64,000 nucleotides of DNA from Pseudomonas migulae (lineage in GTDB: Bacteria; Pseudomonadota; Gammaproteobacteria; Pseudomonadales; Pseudomonadaceae). Made by a program: the position numbers and the translations under genes. How positions within the stretch are numbered: the first letter of the stretch is position 1; every line of letters starts with the position of its first letter. Of the stretch, positions 16,994 through 25,864 are shown one piece after another. Where the stretch lies: positions 5,382,501 through 5,446,500 of the forward strand of contig NZ_JALJWR010000001.1 of NCBI RefSeq assembly GCF_024169315.1. The letters are read 5' to 3'. Below the pieces are notes generated by a model. The model did not search any database, was not told the origin of the DNA, and was given only the letters and a program-made list of their open reading frames with translations.

Positions 16994-18208
16994 ATGTCCG
17001 TCACCGCCACCCCCGCCAGCCTCGCGCCGGATCACCACGCCCAGTTCATCGACCTGCTGCAAACCAGCCTCGACGCCAACGCCTTCATCAAGCTGGTTCT
17101 GGCCAAGTACGTCGGCACCGAAGCGGATCTGCAGCGGCTGATCATCAAGCAACTGACCGTCAAGGATCAGCCTTGCCTGTCCTTCGTCTACCGCTACAAG
17201 ACCCGCGACATCACCAAGAACCTGCCGCTGGCCGAGGGCGTGGCGACCATCGCTGCGTTGTTGCCAGCCTCGTTCAAAAATGCGCATTTGTTGGCGCTGA
17301 CTGACGAAGCCCAGCTCGAATACAGCAAAAAGGGCAAGTCTTCGCTGTTCAAGAGCAAACCTCAGCAATTGCGTGAAGTGCCGTCCGCCGAGCACAACCG
17401 TGAGAAAAACCGTTTCCTCGACCTCAGCCGGCCGTTCCTCGCCGACCTCGGTGTGACGAACAGCAAGCACGAGCTGATCCCGGCGATGTCGCGCAAGTGG
17501 AAGCAGATCAACAAGTTCATCGAAGTCTTCAGCCACGCGCTGACCACTTCGCCGCTGGCGCTGGACAAGCCGGTGCGGGTTGCGGATTTCGGTTCGGGCA
17601 AGGGTTACCTGACGTTCGCGATCCACGATTACCTGCGCAACACCTTGAACGCCGAAGGCGAAGTGACCGGGGTCGAGCTGCGTGAAGACATGGTCACCCT
17701 GTGCAACGCCGCCGCCGCGAAGCTGGAACATCCGGGCCTGGTGTTCAAGTGCGGTGACGTGCGCAGCGTGGCGCCGAGCGAGCTGGACGTGATGATCGCG
17801 CTGCACGCCTGCGACATTGCCACGGACTATGCGATCCACACCGGCATCCGCTCCGGCGCGTCGATCATCATGTGCTCGCCGTGTTGCCACAAGCAGATCC
17901 GCCTGCAAATCCAGAGCCCGGCGCTGCTCAAGCCGATGCTGCAATACGGTTTGCACCTGGGGCAGCAAGCGGAAATGGTCACCGACAGTTTGCGGGCGCT
18001 GTTCCTCGAAGCCTGCGGTTATGAAACCAAGGTGTTCGAGTTCATCTCACTGGACCACACCAACAAGAACAAGATGATCCTGGCAGTCAAACGCGCCGAG
18101 CCGGTGGACCCGGCCCAGCTGTTGGTGAAGATTCAGGAATTGAAGGATTTCTACCACATCACGGAACACTGCCTGGAAACCTTGCTGCGGGCCGACGGCT
18201 ACCTCTGA
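16994..18208 (+). CDS. SAM-dependent methyltransferase (Methyltransf_32, GSTCD-like)
   Basis: This 404-residue protein has an N-terminal part of unknown role (residues 1-180) and a Rossmann methyltransferase domain with motif I VADFGSGKGYLTFAIHDYL (about residues 196-214). LHACDIATDYAI and MCSPCCHKQI follow; both are conserved in the Methyltransf_32 family, whose substrates are thought to be RNA or small molecules. The length agrees with common Pseudomonas versions. It is monocistronic, between two repeats. The substrate is unknown. Confidence 0.82.
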   Translation: MSVTATPASLAPDHHAQFIDLLQTSLDANAFIKLVLAKYVGTEADLQRLIIKQLTVKDQPCLSFVYRYKTRDITKNLPLAEGVATIAALLPASFKNAHLLALTDEAQLEYSKKGKSSLFKSKPQQLREVPSAEHNREKNRFLDLSRPFLADLGVTNSKHELIPAMSRKWKQINKFIEVFSHALTTSPLALDKPVRVADFGSGKGYLTFAIHDYLRNTLNAEGEVTGVELREDMVTLCNAAAAKLEHPGLVFKCGDVRSVAPSELDVMIALHACDIATDYAIHTGIRSGASIIMCSPCCHKQIRLQIQSPALLKPMLQYGLHLGQQAEMVTDSLRALFLEACGYETKVFEFISLDHTNKNKMILAVKRAEPVDPAQLLVKIQELKDFYHITEHCLETLLRADGYL

Positions 18209-18240
18209 TCCCTATGGAGCCTGATGGCCGCGGCTAACCC

Positions 18241-18308
18241 TGTAGGAGCCAGGCTTGCCGGCGAAGGCGTCCTCATGATCGCTTTCGCCGGCAAGCCTGG
18301 CTCCTGCA
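18241..18308. repeat. REP doublet
   Basis: Inverted pair with the variant core TGTAGGAGCCAGGCTTGCCG between convergent genes. Confidence 0.88.
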
Positions 18309-18310
18309 AC

Positions 18311-18365
18311 GGTCATGCGGTGGCAATGCGTTCGTGTTTGGCCAGGGTCATGCGGTGGCAATGCG
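18311..18365. repeat. 35-bp tandem duplication over the eamA 3' end
   Basis: GGTCATGCGGTGGCAATGCG occurs at 18311-18330 and again at 18346-18365. The inner copy holds the last codons (RIATA) and stop of the EamA gene; the outer copy repeats them past the stop, as after replication slippage. Confidence 0.85.
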
Positions 18366-19238
18366 GGCGGGTTTGATGGCTGTCTTGCGGCCCAGCATCA
18401 CCGTCACGATCACCCCGGCAGCAAACAGCCAGGTGATCGGCTCAATGTGTTCGCCAAAGAACAACGCCGAGAACGCGATGGTGAAGAAGATCTGCAATAG
18501 CTGGATCTGACTGACCCGGGCGATACCGCCCATGGCCAAACCGGCGTACCAGGCAAAGAAACCGATGAACTGCGAGAACAGCGAGACGTAACCAAACGCC
18601 CACCAGGTCTTGGCTGAAATCTCGCCCTGATGTTGCAGCGCCAGGTACACCACCGGGCCGATCAGCAGCGGCGTCGACAGCACCAGCGCCCAGCAGATCA
18701 CCTGCCAGCCGCCCATCTCCTTGGCCAGGCGGCCACCTTCGGCATAGCCCAGACCGCCCACGGCAATCGCGCCGAGCATCAGCAAATCACCCGCCTGAAT
18801 GCTGCCGGCGCCGCTGATCAGCGCGTAACCCAGCACCAGCGCACTGCCCAGCGCGGCACAGGCCCAGAAGGCTTTCGACGGTCGTTCGTGGGACAACCAT
18901 GCGGCATACAACGCCACGCACAGCGGTTGCAGGCCGTTGACCAACGCGCCGTGGGACGCAGGCAACGTTTGCATCGCCCAGGCCGATAAAACCGGGAAAC
19001 CGAGGATTACCCCGGCGATCACCAGCGTCAGGCCTTTGACCTGTTTCCAGGTCGGCCATTTTTCCCGGCGCCACAGCAGCAGTATCGCGGCCGGAATCGC
19101 CGCGAACAGCGCACGGCCCAGGCCGTTGAGCAGCGGATGGAGTTCCTGCACGACGATTCGTGTGAAGGGCAGGGTGAGGCTGAAAATCACAACGCCAAGC
19201 AGGCCGAGGGCCATGCCGGTGTTTTCGCGGGAGGACAT
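18348..19238 (-). CDS. EamA/DMT-family inner-membrane transporter
   Basis: The protein has 296 residues, ten membrane segments and two EamA repeats (GVVIFSLTLPFTRIVVQELHPLLNGLGRALFAAIP near residue 14, the second from about 153). Relatives export metabolites or amino acids, but specificity cannot be predicted. Its last codons are duplicated just past the stop. It is monocistronic, and the ATG at 19238 gives a normal N-terminus for the family. Confidence 0.83.
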   Translation of the reverse strand: MSSRENTGMALGLLGVVIFSLTLPFTRIVVQELHPLLNGLGRALFAAIPAAILLLWRREKWPTWKQVKGLTLVIAGVILGFPVLSAWAMQTLPASHGALVNGLQPLCVALYAAWLSHERPSKAFWACAALGSALVLGYALISGAGSIQAGDLLMLGAIAVGGLGYAEGGRLAKEMGGWQVICWALVLSTPLLIGPVVYLALQHQGEISAKTWWAFGYVSLFSQFIGFFAWYAGLAMGGIARVSQIQLLQIFFTIAFSALFFGEHIEPITWLFAAGVIVTVMLGRKTAIKPARIATA

Positions 19239-19347
19239 GATGGCAACCAGAATTCAGGGTGATTGGACGTGGCTTCATCTAGCCACAAACCGCGGGGTTT
19301 GCTCTGTTACAGCTAGGCGCGGAGTTATCCGTACAGTTTGAGGGCCT

Positions 19348-19433
19348 CTTCGCGGGCAAGCCTCGCTCCCACAGGTTTAGCATCGGCCGCAAGAGCGGCG
19401 CAGAACCTGTGGGAGCGTGGCTTGCCCGCGATG
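19348..19433. repeat. REP doublet
   Basis: Inverted pair (CTTCGCGGGCAAGCCTCGCT and GGGAGCGTGGCTTGCCCGCG) in the divergent gap between eamA and the pfpI-like gene. The rest of the 297-base gap shows no clear promoter. Confidence 0.88.
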
Positions 19434-19535
19434 AAACGATAACGCGGTCCATCAGGTAGTAGCTGGTTATTACCCACCCCCACGGATAAGGACTACCTTG
19501 AATACTCCTGCCTATTCCCCAGAGGAGTCCTCCCC

Positions 19536-20117
19536 ATGGCTGCCAAGAAAATCCTGATGCTGGTCGGCGATTACGTCGAAGACTATGAAGTGATGGTGCC
19601 GTTCCAGGCATTGCTGATGGTCGGTCACACGGTGCACGCCGTCTGCCCGGACAAATCCGCCGGCCAGACCGTGCGCACGGCGATCCATGACTTCGAAGGT
19701 GACCAGACCTACAGCGAAAAACCCGGCCACCTGTTTGCCCTGAACTTCGATTTCGCCAAGGTCGCCGAAGCCGACTACGACGCGCTGTTGATCCCCGGTG
19801 GTCGCGCACCGGAATACCTGCGCCTGAACGAAAAAGTCCTGGACCTGGTACGCGCCTTCGACAAGGCTGGCAAGCCGATCGCCGCCGTGTGTCACGGTGC
19901 GCAATTGCTGGCAGCGGCAGGCGTTCTTGAAGGCCGCGAGTGCAGCGCTTACCCGGCCTGCGCGCCGGAAGTCCGCTTGGCGGGCGGCACGTTCATCGAT
20001 ATCCCGGTGACGGAAGGTCACGTTCAAGGCAATCTGGCCACTGCCCCGGCCTGGCCGGCCCACCCGAGCTGGCTCGCCGGTTTCCTCGGCTTGCTGGGCA
20101 CCAAAATCACGCTGTAA
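19536..20117 (+). CDS. DJ-1/PfpI-family protein
   Basis: The 193-residue protein has the class I glutamine amidotransferase-like fold: [21 protein letters not shown] at the start, [12 protein letters not shown], and the nucleophile elbow [10 protein letters not shown] (Cys at about 116). Family members act as glyoxalase III/deglycases or peptidases in stress. A good ribosome site (AGAGGAG) precedes the ATG at 19536. A ribbon-helix-helix gene starts 14 bases after the stop and is probably cotranscribed. The particular activity cannot be chosen from sequence. Confidence 0.87.
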   Translation: MAAKKILMLVGDYVEDYEVMVPFQALLMVGHTVHAVCPDKSAGQTVRTAIHDFEGDQTYSEKPGHLFALNFDFAKVAEADYDALLIPGGRAPEYLRLNEKVLDLVRAFDKAGKPIAAVCHGAQLLAAAGVLEGRECSAYPACAPEVRLAGGTFIDIPVTEGHVQGNLATAPAWPAHPSWLAGFLGLLGTKITL

Positions 20118-20131
20118 CGAGGGACGATTCC

Positions 20132-20437
20132 ATGTGCGAGCTCTACGTCAAAGCCGATCCGATTCTCTACGAATCGCGCTCCCGCTCGCTGCGCATCTGC
20201 GGGGTGGTCACCACCCTGCGGCTGGAGAATCAGTTCTGGGACATCCTCAGCGAAATCGCCGAGGTCGACGGCATGACCACCAACCAGTTGATCGCCAAGC
20301 TGTATGAAGAGGTGATGGATTACCGTGGGGAAGTGGTGAATTTTGCTTCGTTTTTGCGGGTGAGTTGTACGCGGTATTTGTCGCAGCGGCGGGTGCAGGC
20401 GCCGGAGTTGTCGGTGGTGCGGGCGGTGGTGAAATAG
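20132..20437 (+). CDS. Ribbon-helix-helix domain protein
   Basis: The protein has 101 residues from the ATG at 20132, preceded by GAGGG. SLRICGVVTTLRLENQFWDILSEIAEVDGMTTNQLIAKLYEEV fits the RHH_4-type DNA-binding fold (a short strand and two helices), and the tail (SFLRVSCTRYL) is typical of this small family in pseudomonads. It may be a transcription regulator; the target is unknown. It lies in the same transcript as the PfpI-like gene. Confidence 0.78.
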   Translation: MCELYVKADPILYESRSRSLRICGVVTTLRLENQFWDILSEIAEVDGMTTNQLIAKLYEEVMDYRGEVVNFASFLRVSCTRYLSQRRVQAPELSVVRAVVK

Positions 20438-20453
20438 CACAGACCGCGTAGAC

Positions 20454-20524
20454 CCTTTCGCGAGCAAGTCCGCTCCCACATAGGAATACGTTCCCCTGTG
20501 GGAGCGGGCTTGCTCGCGAAGGGG
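20454..20524. repeat. REP doublet
   Basis: Inverted pair (CGCGAGCAAGTCCGCTCCCA and TGGGAGCGGGCTTGCTCGCG), about 75 bases upstream of the yegP-like gene. Confidence 0.88.
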
Positions 20525-20601
20525 GCGGTACAGGCGACAGATATCCCAGGCTGGTCTTTACTCTGAAGCGCGAAACCTCTCAATTGCCAAGGAGAAAGAG
20601 C

Positions 20602-20946
20602 ATGTCTGGATGGTACGAAGTGAGCAAAAGCAGCAATGGCCAGTTCAGGTTTGTGCTGAAAGCGGCCAACGCCGAACCCATTCTTACCAGCGAGCTGTAC
20701 ACCACCCGTGGCGCTGCCGACAAAGGCATCGCATCGGTTCAGGCCAATAGTCCGCTGGACGAGCGCTACGAGAAAAAGACCACCAAGGATGGCCATCCCT
20801 ACTTCAATCTGAAGGCCGGCAATCACGAGATTATCGGCAGCAGCGAGGCCTACTCGTCCGCTTCCGCACTGGACAAAGGCATCGCGAGCGTAAAGGCCAA
20901 CGGCCCGACGACGGTGATCAAGGACAAGACCTTGCCGGTGCTCTAA
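20602..20946 (+). CDS. YegP-like DUF1508 protein with two repeats
   Basis: This 114-residue protein is made of two copies of the DUF1508 unit (about residues 1-55 and 57-105). Each has the pattern F-x-L-K-A-x-N, I-x-x-S-E-x-Y and A-x-D-K-G-I-A-S-V. The fold is a small beta-rich domain of unknown function, often stress-related. AAGGAGAAAG precedes the ATG at 20602. It is flanked by REPs on both sides, so it is probably monocistronic. Confidence 0.85.
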   Translation: MSGWYEVSKSSNGQFRFVLKAANAEPILTSELYTTRGAADKGIASVQANSPLDERYEKKTTKDGHPYFNLKAGNHEIIGSSEAYSSASALDKGIASVKANGPTTVIKDKTLPVL

Positions 20947-20963
20947 AAACACCGATAACCCAA

Positions 20964-21053
20964 TGTGGGAGCGGGCTTGCCCGCGATGACGGCTTAACAT
21001 TCGACGAAGAGGTTGAATGTACGACCGCTATCGCGGGCAAGCCCGCTCCCACA
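20964..21053. repeat. REP doublet
   Basis: Inverted pair of the TGTGGGAGCGGGCTTGCCCG class between convergent genes. Confidence 0.9.
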
Positions 21054-21075
21054 ATGTTTTTTGTGTTCGCCAGTA

Positions 21076-21963
21076 TCAGCGCAATTCCTCCAACAAACTC
21101 TGCAACTGACCAAGCCCAGCTTCACCCAGCGGAAACACCGGCAACCGCGGATCGCCCGATTCCAGCCCGGTCGCACGCAAGCCGGCCTTGATGGTCGCCG
21201 GCAAGCCACCCTTCAAAATGAAATCGAGCAGCGGCAACTGACGATAGAACAGGTCGCGCGCCTTGCTCAAATCGTTGGCCAGGACCGCTTCATACAGATC
21301 CAGGTTGAGTTGCGGAATCAGGTTCGGCGCCGCCGTGCACCAGCCTTTCGCCCCTGCTGCAAACGCTTCCAGCGCCAGCGGATTGCAGCCGTTGTAGAAC
21401 GGCACCTGACCTTCGCCGAGCCGTTGCAGTTGGTGCATGCGCTGGATGTCGCCGGTGCTTTCCTTGACCATGGTCACGTTGTCCACGGTGTTGACGATGC
21501 GCAGGATCAGGTCCACCGACATGTCGGTGCCGCTGGTGGCCGGGTTGTTGTAGAGCATGATCGGCACGCCGATGCTCTCGCCGATGGCGCGGTAATGGGC
21601 GAGGATTTCCGCTTCGCTGAGTTTCCAGTAAGAGGTCGGCAGCACCATCACCACGTCGGCGCCGTGAGCTTCGGCGAAACGTGCGCGGCGTACCGCTTTG
21701 GCGGTGGTCAGGTCGGACACGCTGACGACGGTCGGCACGCGTTTGGCCACGTGTTTGATGCTGAATTCGGCGACCTGATCCCACTCCGCGTCGCTCAGGT
21801 ATGCGCCTTCGCCGGTGCTACCGAGCGGTGCGATCGAGTGGACGCCGCCGTCGATCAGGCGGTCGATGGAGCGCCCGAGCGCGTCGAGATCAACGCCTTC
21901 GCCATTGGCGGTGAACGGGGTGATGGTGTAGCCGATGATGCCGTGAATCGTTGGGGTCGACAT
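21076..21963 (-). CDS. DapA-family aldolase/dehydratase (not canonical DapA)
   Basis: The protein has 295 residues from the ATG at 21963, preceded by GAGGAG. It has the DHDPS/NAL TIM barrel: GSTGE at 48-52, Tyr138 in LYNNP and the Schiff-base lysine Lys167 in VKESTGD. The neighbour is a class II aldolase gene rather than lysine genes, so it is probably a catabolic lyase for a keto acid. The two form a minus-strand unit facing a cupin regulator. The substrate is unknown. Confidence 0.83.
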   Translation of the reverse strand: MSTPTIHGIIGYTITPFTANGEGVDLDALGRSIDRLIDGGVHSIAPLGSTGEGAYLSDAEWDQVAEFSIKHVAKRVPTVVSVSDLTTAKAVRRARFAEAHGADVVMVLPTSYWKLSEAEILAHYRAIGESIGVPIMLYNNPATSGTDMSVDLILRIVNTVDNVTMVKESTGDIQRMHQLQRLGEGQVPFYNGCNPLALEAFAAGAKGWCTAAPNLIPQLNLDLYEAVLANDLSKARDLFYRQLPLLDFILKGGLPATIKAGLRATGLESGDPRLPVFPLGEAGLGQLQSLLEELR

Positions 21964-21992
21964 GGCGACGCTCCTCTTCAAAGTGTGTGGGT

Positions 21993-22775
21993 TCAGTTCA
22001 GGCAATCGGCGTGTTGACGCAGGTTCTGCCGAGCGTAGTAGTTGAACGCGGCGCCATGGCGCTTGGGTTTCGAGATCCAGTCATGGGCTTCGCGGCCCAG
22101 CTCCGGAATGATCGGTTTGATGGTCCCGGCGCTCATTGCCAGCAATTGCAGCCTGGCGGCGCGTTCGATCAGTTGCGCAATGACACAGGCTTCCTCGATG
22201 GTCGTGCCCGTCGACAACTGGCCGTGGTGCGAAAGCAGGATCGCCCGTTTGTCGCCGAGTGCGCCGGCAATCAGTTCGCCTTCTTCGTTACCGACGGGCA
22301 CACCCGGCCAACCTTCGAGAAATGCGCAATCGTCGTAGAGCGGGCAGAGGTCCATGTGGGAAATCTGCAGCGGCACTTCCAGCATCGACAGCGCCGCGAC
22401 GTGGGTCGGGTGCGTGTGAATGATGCAGTTCACGTCCGGCCGGGCGCGGTACACCCAGCTGTGGAAACGATTAGCCGGGTTAGGCATGCCGTGGCCTTCA
22501 AGCACTTCCAGGTCTTCGTTGACCAGCAGCAGGTTGCTGGCGGTGATTTCGTCGAAACCCAGGCCCAGTTGTTGAGTGTAGTAAGTGCCCGGTTGCGGGC
22601 CGCGGGCGGTGATTTGCCCGGCCAGGCCGGAGTCGTGACCATTCTCGAACAGAATCCGGCAGGTCAGGGCCAGCTTTTGCCGGTCGGTCCACGTATTATC
22701 CGCCAGGGTATTTTGCATCTGGGTCAACGCTTGCTTGACCAGTTGCTCTTTGGGTAGTGCTAAGGTCTTGGCCAT
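21993..22775 (-). CDS. Class II aldolase/adducin-family protein
   Basis: This gene encodes 260 residues from the ATG at 22775, with AAGGA upstream; an ATG at 22799 is also open but less well placed. The aldolase II domain holds the zinc histidines in CIIHTHPTHVAALS and ILLSHHGQLSTG, and a QLGLGFDEITASNLLLV start region. Family members are fuculose-phosphate-type aldolases, or decarboxylases and dehydratases acting on sugar acids. It is first in the unit with the DapA-like gene 29 bases downstream. A palindromic operator lies in its promoter region. Confidence 0.83.
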   Translation of the reverse strand: MAKTLALPKEQLVKQALTQMQNTLADNTWTDRQKLALTCRILFENGHDSGLAGQITARGPQPGTYYTQQLGLGFDEITASNLLLVNEDLEVLEGHGMPNPANRFHSWVYRARPDVNCIIHTHPTHVAALSMLEVPLQISHMDLCPLYDDCAFLEGWPGVPVGNEEGELIAGALGDKRAILLSHHGQLSTGTTIEEACVIAQLIERAARLQLLAMSAGTIKPIIPELGREAHDWISKPKRHGAAFNYYARQNLRQHADCLN

Positions 22776-22803
22776 ATCGGTGTCCTTGGGTGGTTTCATG
22801 CAA

Positions 22804-22839
22804 ATGACACAGCAGAGGCTATATGACACTTTGTGTCAT
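22804..22839. promoter_or_regulatory. Palindromic operator between the aldolase and cupin-regulator genes
   Basis: ATGACACTTTGTGTCAT (22823-22839) is a perfect 7-3-7 palindrome, and a further half-site ATGACAC stands at 22804-22810, 19 bases away. The spacing puts both on one face of about two helical turns. It is the likely site of the adjacent XRE-cupin regulator. Confidence 0.7.
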
Positions 22840-22884
22840 TGGCAAGGACAAATCGTCGCCTCCTTGATGGATTAATCGTTCTAC

Positions 22885-23427
22885 ATGTCTATCCGTTTGA
22901 AATTACTGAGAAAAAAACTTGGCGTGACGCTAGAGGCCCTGGCCGAAAAATCCGGCATGACCAAGAGCTATCTGTCGAAAGTCGAACGCGGGTTGAACAC
23001 GCCGTCGATTGCCGCTGCGCTGAAACTGGCCAAGGCGCTGAACGTGAAGGTCGAGGAGTTGTTCTCCGAAGACAACGTCAGCCTCGACAGCTACAGCCTG
23101 GTGCGCAGCCACGAGCGTCAGTCGCTGGCGGCCAATGATGAAAGCCCCGGCTATGCGGTGCTGGCGCATCAGGTCAGTGAGCGCAGTTTGTTGCCGTTCA
23201 TCATCTACCCGCCGTTCGAGTTCGCGGACAAAACCTTCAAGGAACACTTGGGGGAAGAGTTTCTGTTCGTCCATGAAGGACAGGTGGAAGTGGATTTCAT
23301 GAACGAGCGCGTGCTGCTCGAGCGTGGGGATGCGCTGCACTTCAATGCGCAGAAACCGCACCGGATTCGCTCGGTGGGTGAGGTTCAGGCGCAGTTGCTG
23401 GTGGTGGTGCATAGCGCGGAAGAATGA
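22885..23427 (+). CDS. XRE-cupin transcription regulator
   Basis: This 180-residue protein has an N-terminal Cro/CI helix-turn-helix (residues 3-58, GVTLEALAEKSGMTKSYLSKVERG) and a C-terminal cupin domain (about 105-175, EEFLFVHEGQVEVDF, LERGDALHFNAQKPHRI). Such regulators sense a small ligand, often the substrate of neighbouring catabolic genes. It diverges from the aldolase/DapA-like unit across a perfect palindrome and probably controls it and itself (inference). Confidence 0.88.
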   Translation: MSIRLKLLRKKLGVTLEALAEKSGMTKSYLSKVERGLNTPSIAAALKLAKALNVKVEELFSEDNVSLDSYSLVRSHERQSLAANDESPGYAVLAHQVSERSLLPFIIYPPFEFADKTFKEHLGEEFLFVHEGQVEVDFMNERVLLERGDALHFNAQKPHRIRSVGEVQAQLLVVVHSAEE

Positions 23428-23439
23428 GTTGACTGGACT

Positions 23440-23523
23440 GGCCCCTTCGCGAGCAAGCCCGCTCCCACAGGGATTTGCGCCGTTCACAAAACCTGTGGGA
23501 GCGGGCTTGCCCGCGAAGGGGCC
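23440..23523. repeat. REP doublet
   Basis: Inverted pair with GGCCCCTTCGCGAGCAAGCC and its counterpart GGCTTGCCCGCGAAGGGGCC at the ends, between convergent genes. Confidence 0.9.
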
Positions 23524-23536
23524 ATTAGCGTCGCCG

Positions 23537-24556
23537 CTAAACCTCGACAGGAACCGTCAGCTTCGGACTCCCCAACGCATGCGTCTTCGAATCAAAAAAC
23601 CGCAATTCTGATCCGGTCCCCTCAAACACCTTCGCGTAATGCCGCTTCTGATGCTGGATAAACGCCTTGCTGCGCGGATAAATCGAAATCGCCACCACTT
23701 TCGGTTTCGCCTGGCGCAGCGCATGAATGATGTGGCTGTCCTGCTCACCCAACGCATGCCCGAAGACGCACAACCCCTCGTCATGCCCTAATAACTGGTC
23801 ATAGCAAAACGACAGATAATCCGAACTGCGAATGGTCTTGAGTTTGTCCGCGCTAGGCCCTTCGTTCACAAACAGCGGCACGTCATCCAGCGTCTTGATC
23901 GTGTTGTTGATCGCAAAACTGCCCAGCAACGTGCCCTCGGTCGACATCAGTTTGCGTGCCGTGCCGTCCTGATTGCGCACCAGATGCAAACCGCCGTGCA
24001 GGTACAGCAAGCGGGTTTTATCGGTCGCCGTGGCGCTCAGGTCAAAACCCGGCTCGGCGCCCTGGAACAGGTCGGTAATGGCATCCGGCTGGTGTTGAAT
24101 GGCCCAGTAGTTGAGCAAGTCGTAATTGGTGGTAAACACCGTCCGATAACACCCCAGTTCCTGACTGATCGTCGCCAGCGTCGAGGGCACCACCAACCGC
24201 CACGGGATATGCACCGCGTGCACGGTATTGATCAGCGCTTCCTTGATCGCGTAGTAGCGATTGCGCGGCGCGGCGGAACTGACAGCCAGGGCCTTGTTCA
24301 CGCGGCTGGTGGTTTTCAGCGCGCCCAGCACCTGCTCGAAACTGCGTGTCTGCATCGCGTCGAACACACTCAGCTCGGACTGGCTCAGGGGCTTTTCTTC
24401 GACGGTGCGGGCGTTTTCGAACAGCGAGTCGTAGCCGAAATCGTCCCACACGGCGCGGCTGGCACCGTTGCCCACCAGCAGGCCACTGATCGAGGCGGTG
24501 GCGCGCAAGGCGTTCCAGTCTTCAAGCTGGGCATCGACATCCTGGAAATCAGTCAT
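23537..24556 (-). CDS. DUF4917 protein with SIR2-like motifs
   Basis: The protein has 339 residues from the ATG at 24556; a TTG at 24580 would add eight. The order LLVGNGAS (about 27-33), VFTTNYDLLNYWA (140-152) and LLYLHGGLH (183-191) is that of SIR2-like NAD-binding folds: glycine loop, TTNYD, and LHG with the catalytic-type histidine. A late CVFGHALGEQDSHII fits the last strand of the fold. Stand-alone SIR2-like proteins can be NADases in phage defence, but no partner gene is nearby. The function is unknown; the motif link is my reading. Confidence 0.7.
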   Translation of the reverse strand: MTDFQDVDAQLEDWNALRATASISGLLVGNGASRAVWDDFGYDSLFENARTVEEKPLSQSELSVFDAMQTRSFEQVLGALKTTSRVNKALAVSSAAPRNRYYAIKEALINTVHAVHIPWRLVVPSTLATISQELGCYRTVFTTNYDLLNYWAIQHQPDAITDLFQGAEPGFDLSATATDKTRLLYLHGGLHLVRNQDGTARKLMSTEGTLLGSFAINNTIKTLDDVPLFVNEGPSADKLKTIRSSDYLSFCYDQLLGHDEGLCVFGHALGEQDSHIIHALRQAKPKVVAISIYPRSKAFIQHQKRHYAKVFEGTGSELRFFDSKTHALGSPKLTVPVEV

Positions 24557-24715
24557 TGCGGTGGTCGTCTCAAAAAGCAAAAGGTCGGATGGGCGGCGAC
24601 TTTATCACGACCGGGACTTGAGCCAGATCAACATCCGCTGTGATCGATGGGTCGATCCTGTGGGTATCGGCTGGATCGGCAGTACCGGTTCGGCCCCCCG
24701 CCAGGAGATTCGCTC

Positions 24716-25864
24716 ATGAGCAGCACCTTTTTCATCCCCTCGGTCAACATCATGGGCATCGGTTGCCTCGACGAAGCCATGGACGCCATTGGCAAGTACG
24801 GCTTTCGCAAGGCGCTGATCGTCACCGACATGGGACTGGCCAAGGCCGGCGTGGCAGCGATGATTGCCGAGAGGCTGGCAATGCAGGACATCGACTCGGT
24901 GATCTTCGACGGCGCCAGGCCCAACCCGACCATTGCCAACGTCGAGAGCGGCCTGGGGCTGCTCAAGGAAAGTCGCTGTGATTTCGTGGTGTCGCTGGGC
25001 GGTGGTTCGCCCCACGACTGCGCCAAAGGCATCGCGTTGTGCGCGACCAACGGCGGGCAGATCCGCGATTACGAAGGCGTCGATCAATCCGAGAAGCCGC
25101 AATTGCCGCTGATCGCGATCAACACCACTGCCGGCACGGCCAGCGAGATGACGCGTTTCTGCATCATCACCGACGAATCGCGCCACGTGAAAATGGCCAT
25201 CGTCGACCGCAACGTCACGCCGCTGCTGTCGGTCAACGACCCGGCGCTGATGGTCGCCATGCCCAAGAGCCTGACGGCCGCCACCGGCATGGACGCGCTG
25301 ACCCACGCCATCGAAGCCTACGTATCCACCGCCGCCAACCCGATCACCGATGCCTGCGCGTTGAAGGCCATCACGTTGATCAGCAACAACCTGCGCCTGG
25401 CCGTTCGCGATGGCAGCGACTTGGCCGCTCGGGAAAACATGGCGTACGCGCAATTCCTCGCGGGCATGGCGTTCAACAATGCTTCGTTGGGCTATGTCCA
25501 CGCCATGGCTCACCAGCTGGGCGGTTTCTATGACCTGCCCCATGGCGTGTGCAACGCCGTGCTGCTGCCGCATGTGCAAAGCTTCAACGCCTTGGTCTGT
25601 GCCGAACGCCTGACCGACGTGGCCCACGCGATGGGCGCTGACATCCGCGGCTTCAGCCCGGAAGAGGGCGCCCAGGCGGCCATCGCTTCGATCCGTAGCC
25701 TGGCGAAAGACGTCGAAATTCCCGCTGGCCTGCGCGAACTCGGGGCCCGGCTCAACGACATCCCGACCCTCGCCACCAACGCCCTGAAAGACGCGTGTGG
25801 CGTGACCAACCCACGGGCCGCGGATCAGCGGCAGATCGAGGAGATTTTCCGCAACGCGTTTTAA
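24716..25864 (+). CDS. Iron-containing alcohol dehydrogenase
   Basis: The protein has 382 residues from the ATG at 24716 (CCAGGAG upstream), the normal length for group III dehydrogenases. The NAD-binding [13 protein letters not shown] motif is at about residue 98. Metal-ligand regions are [37 protein letters not shown] and the earlier [12 protein letters not shown]. It oxidises short-chain alcohols or reduces aldehydes; the closest family is YiaY/AdhB-like. Its last four bases overlap the end of a convergent MFS gene. Confidence 0.9.
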   Translation: MSSTFFIPSVNIMGIGCLDEAMDAIGKYGFRKALIVTDMGLAKAGVAAMIAERLAMQDIDSVIFDGARPNPTIANVESGLGLLKESRCDFVVSLGGGSPHDCAKGIALCATNGGQIRDYEGVDQSEKPQLPLIAINTTAGTASEMTRFCIITDESRHVKMAIVDRNVTPLLSVNDPALMVAMPKSLTAATGMDALTHAIEAYVSTAANPITDACALKAITLISNNLRLAVRDGSDLAARENMAYAQFLAGMAFNNASLGYVHAMAHQLGGFYDLPHGVCNAVLLPHVQSFNALVCAERLTDVAHAMGADIRGFSPEEGAQAAIASIRSLAKDVEIPAGLRELGARLNDIPTLATNALKDACGVTNPRAADQRQIEEIFRNAF

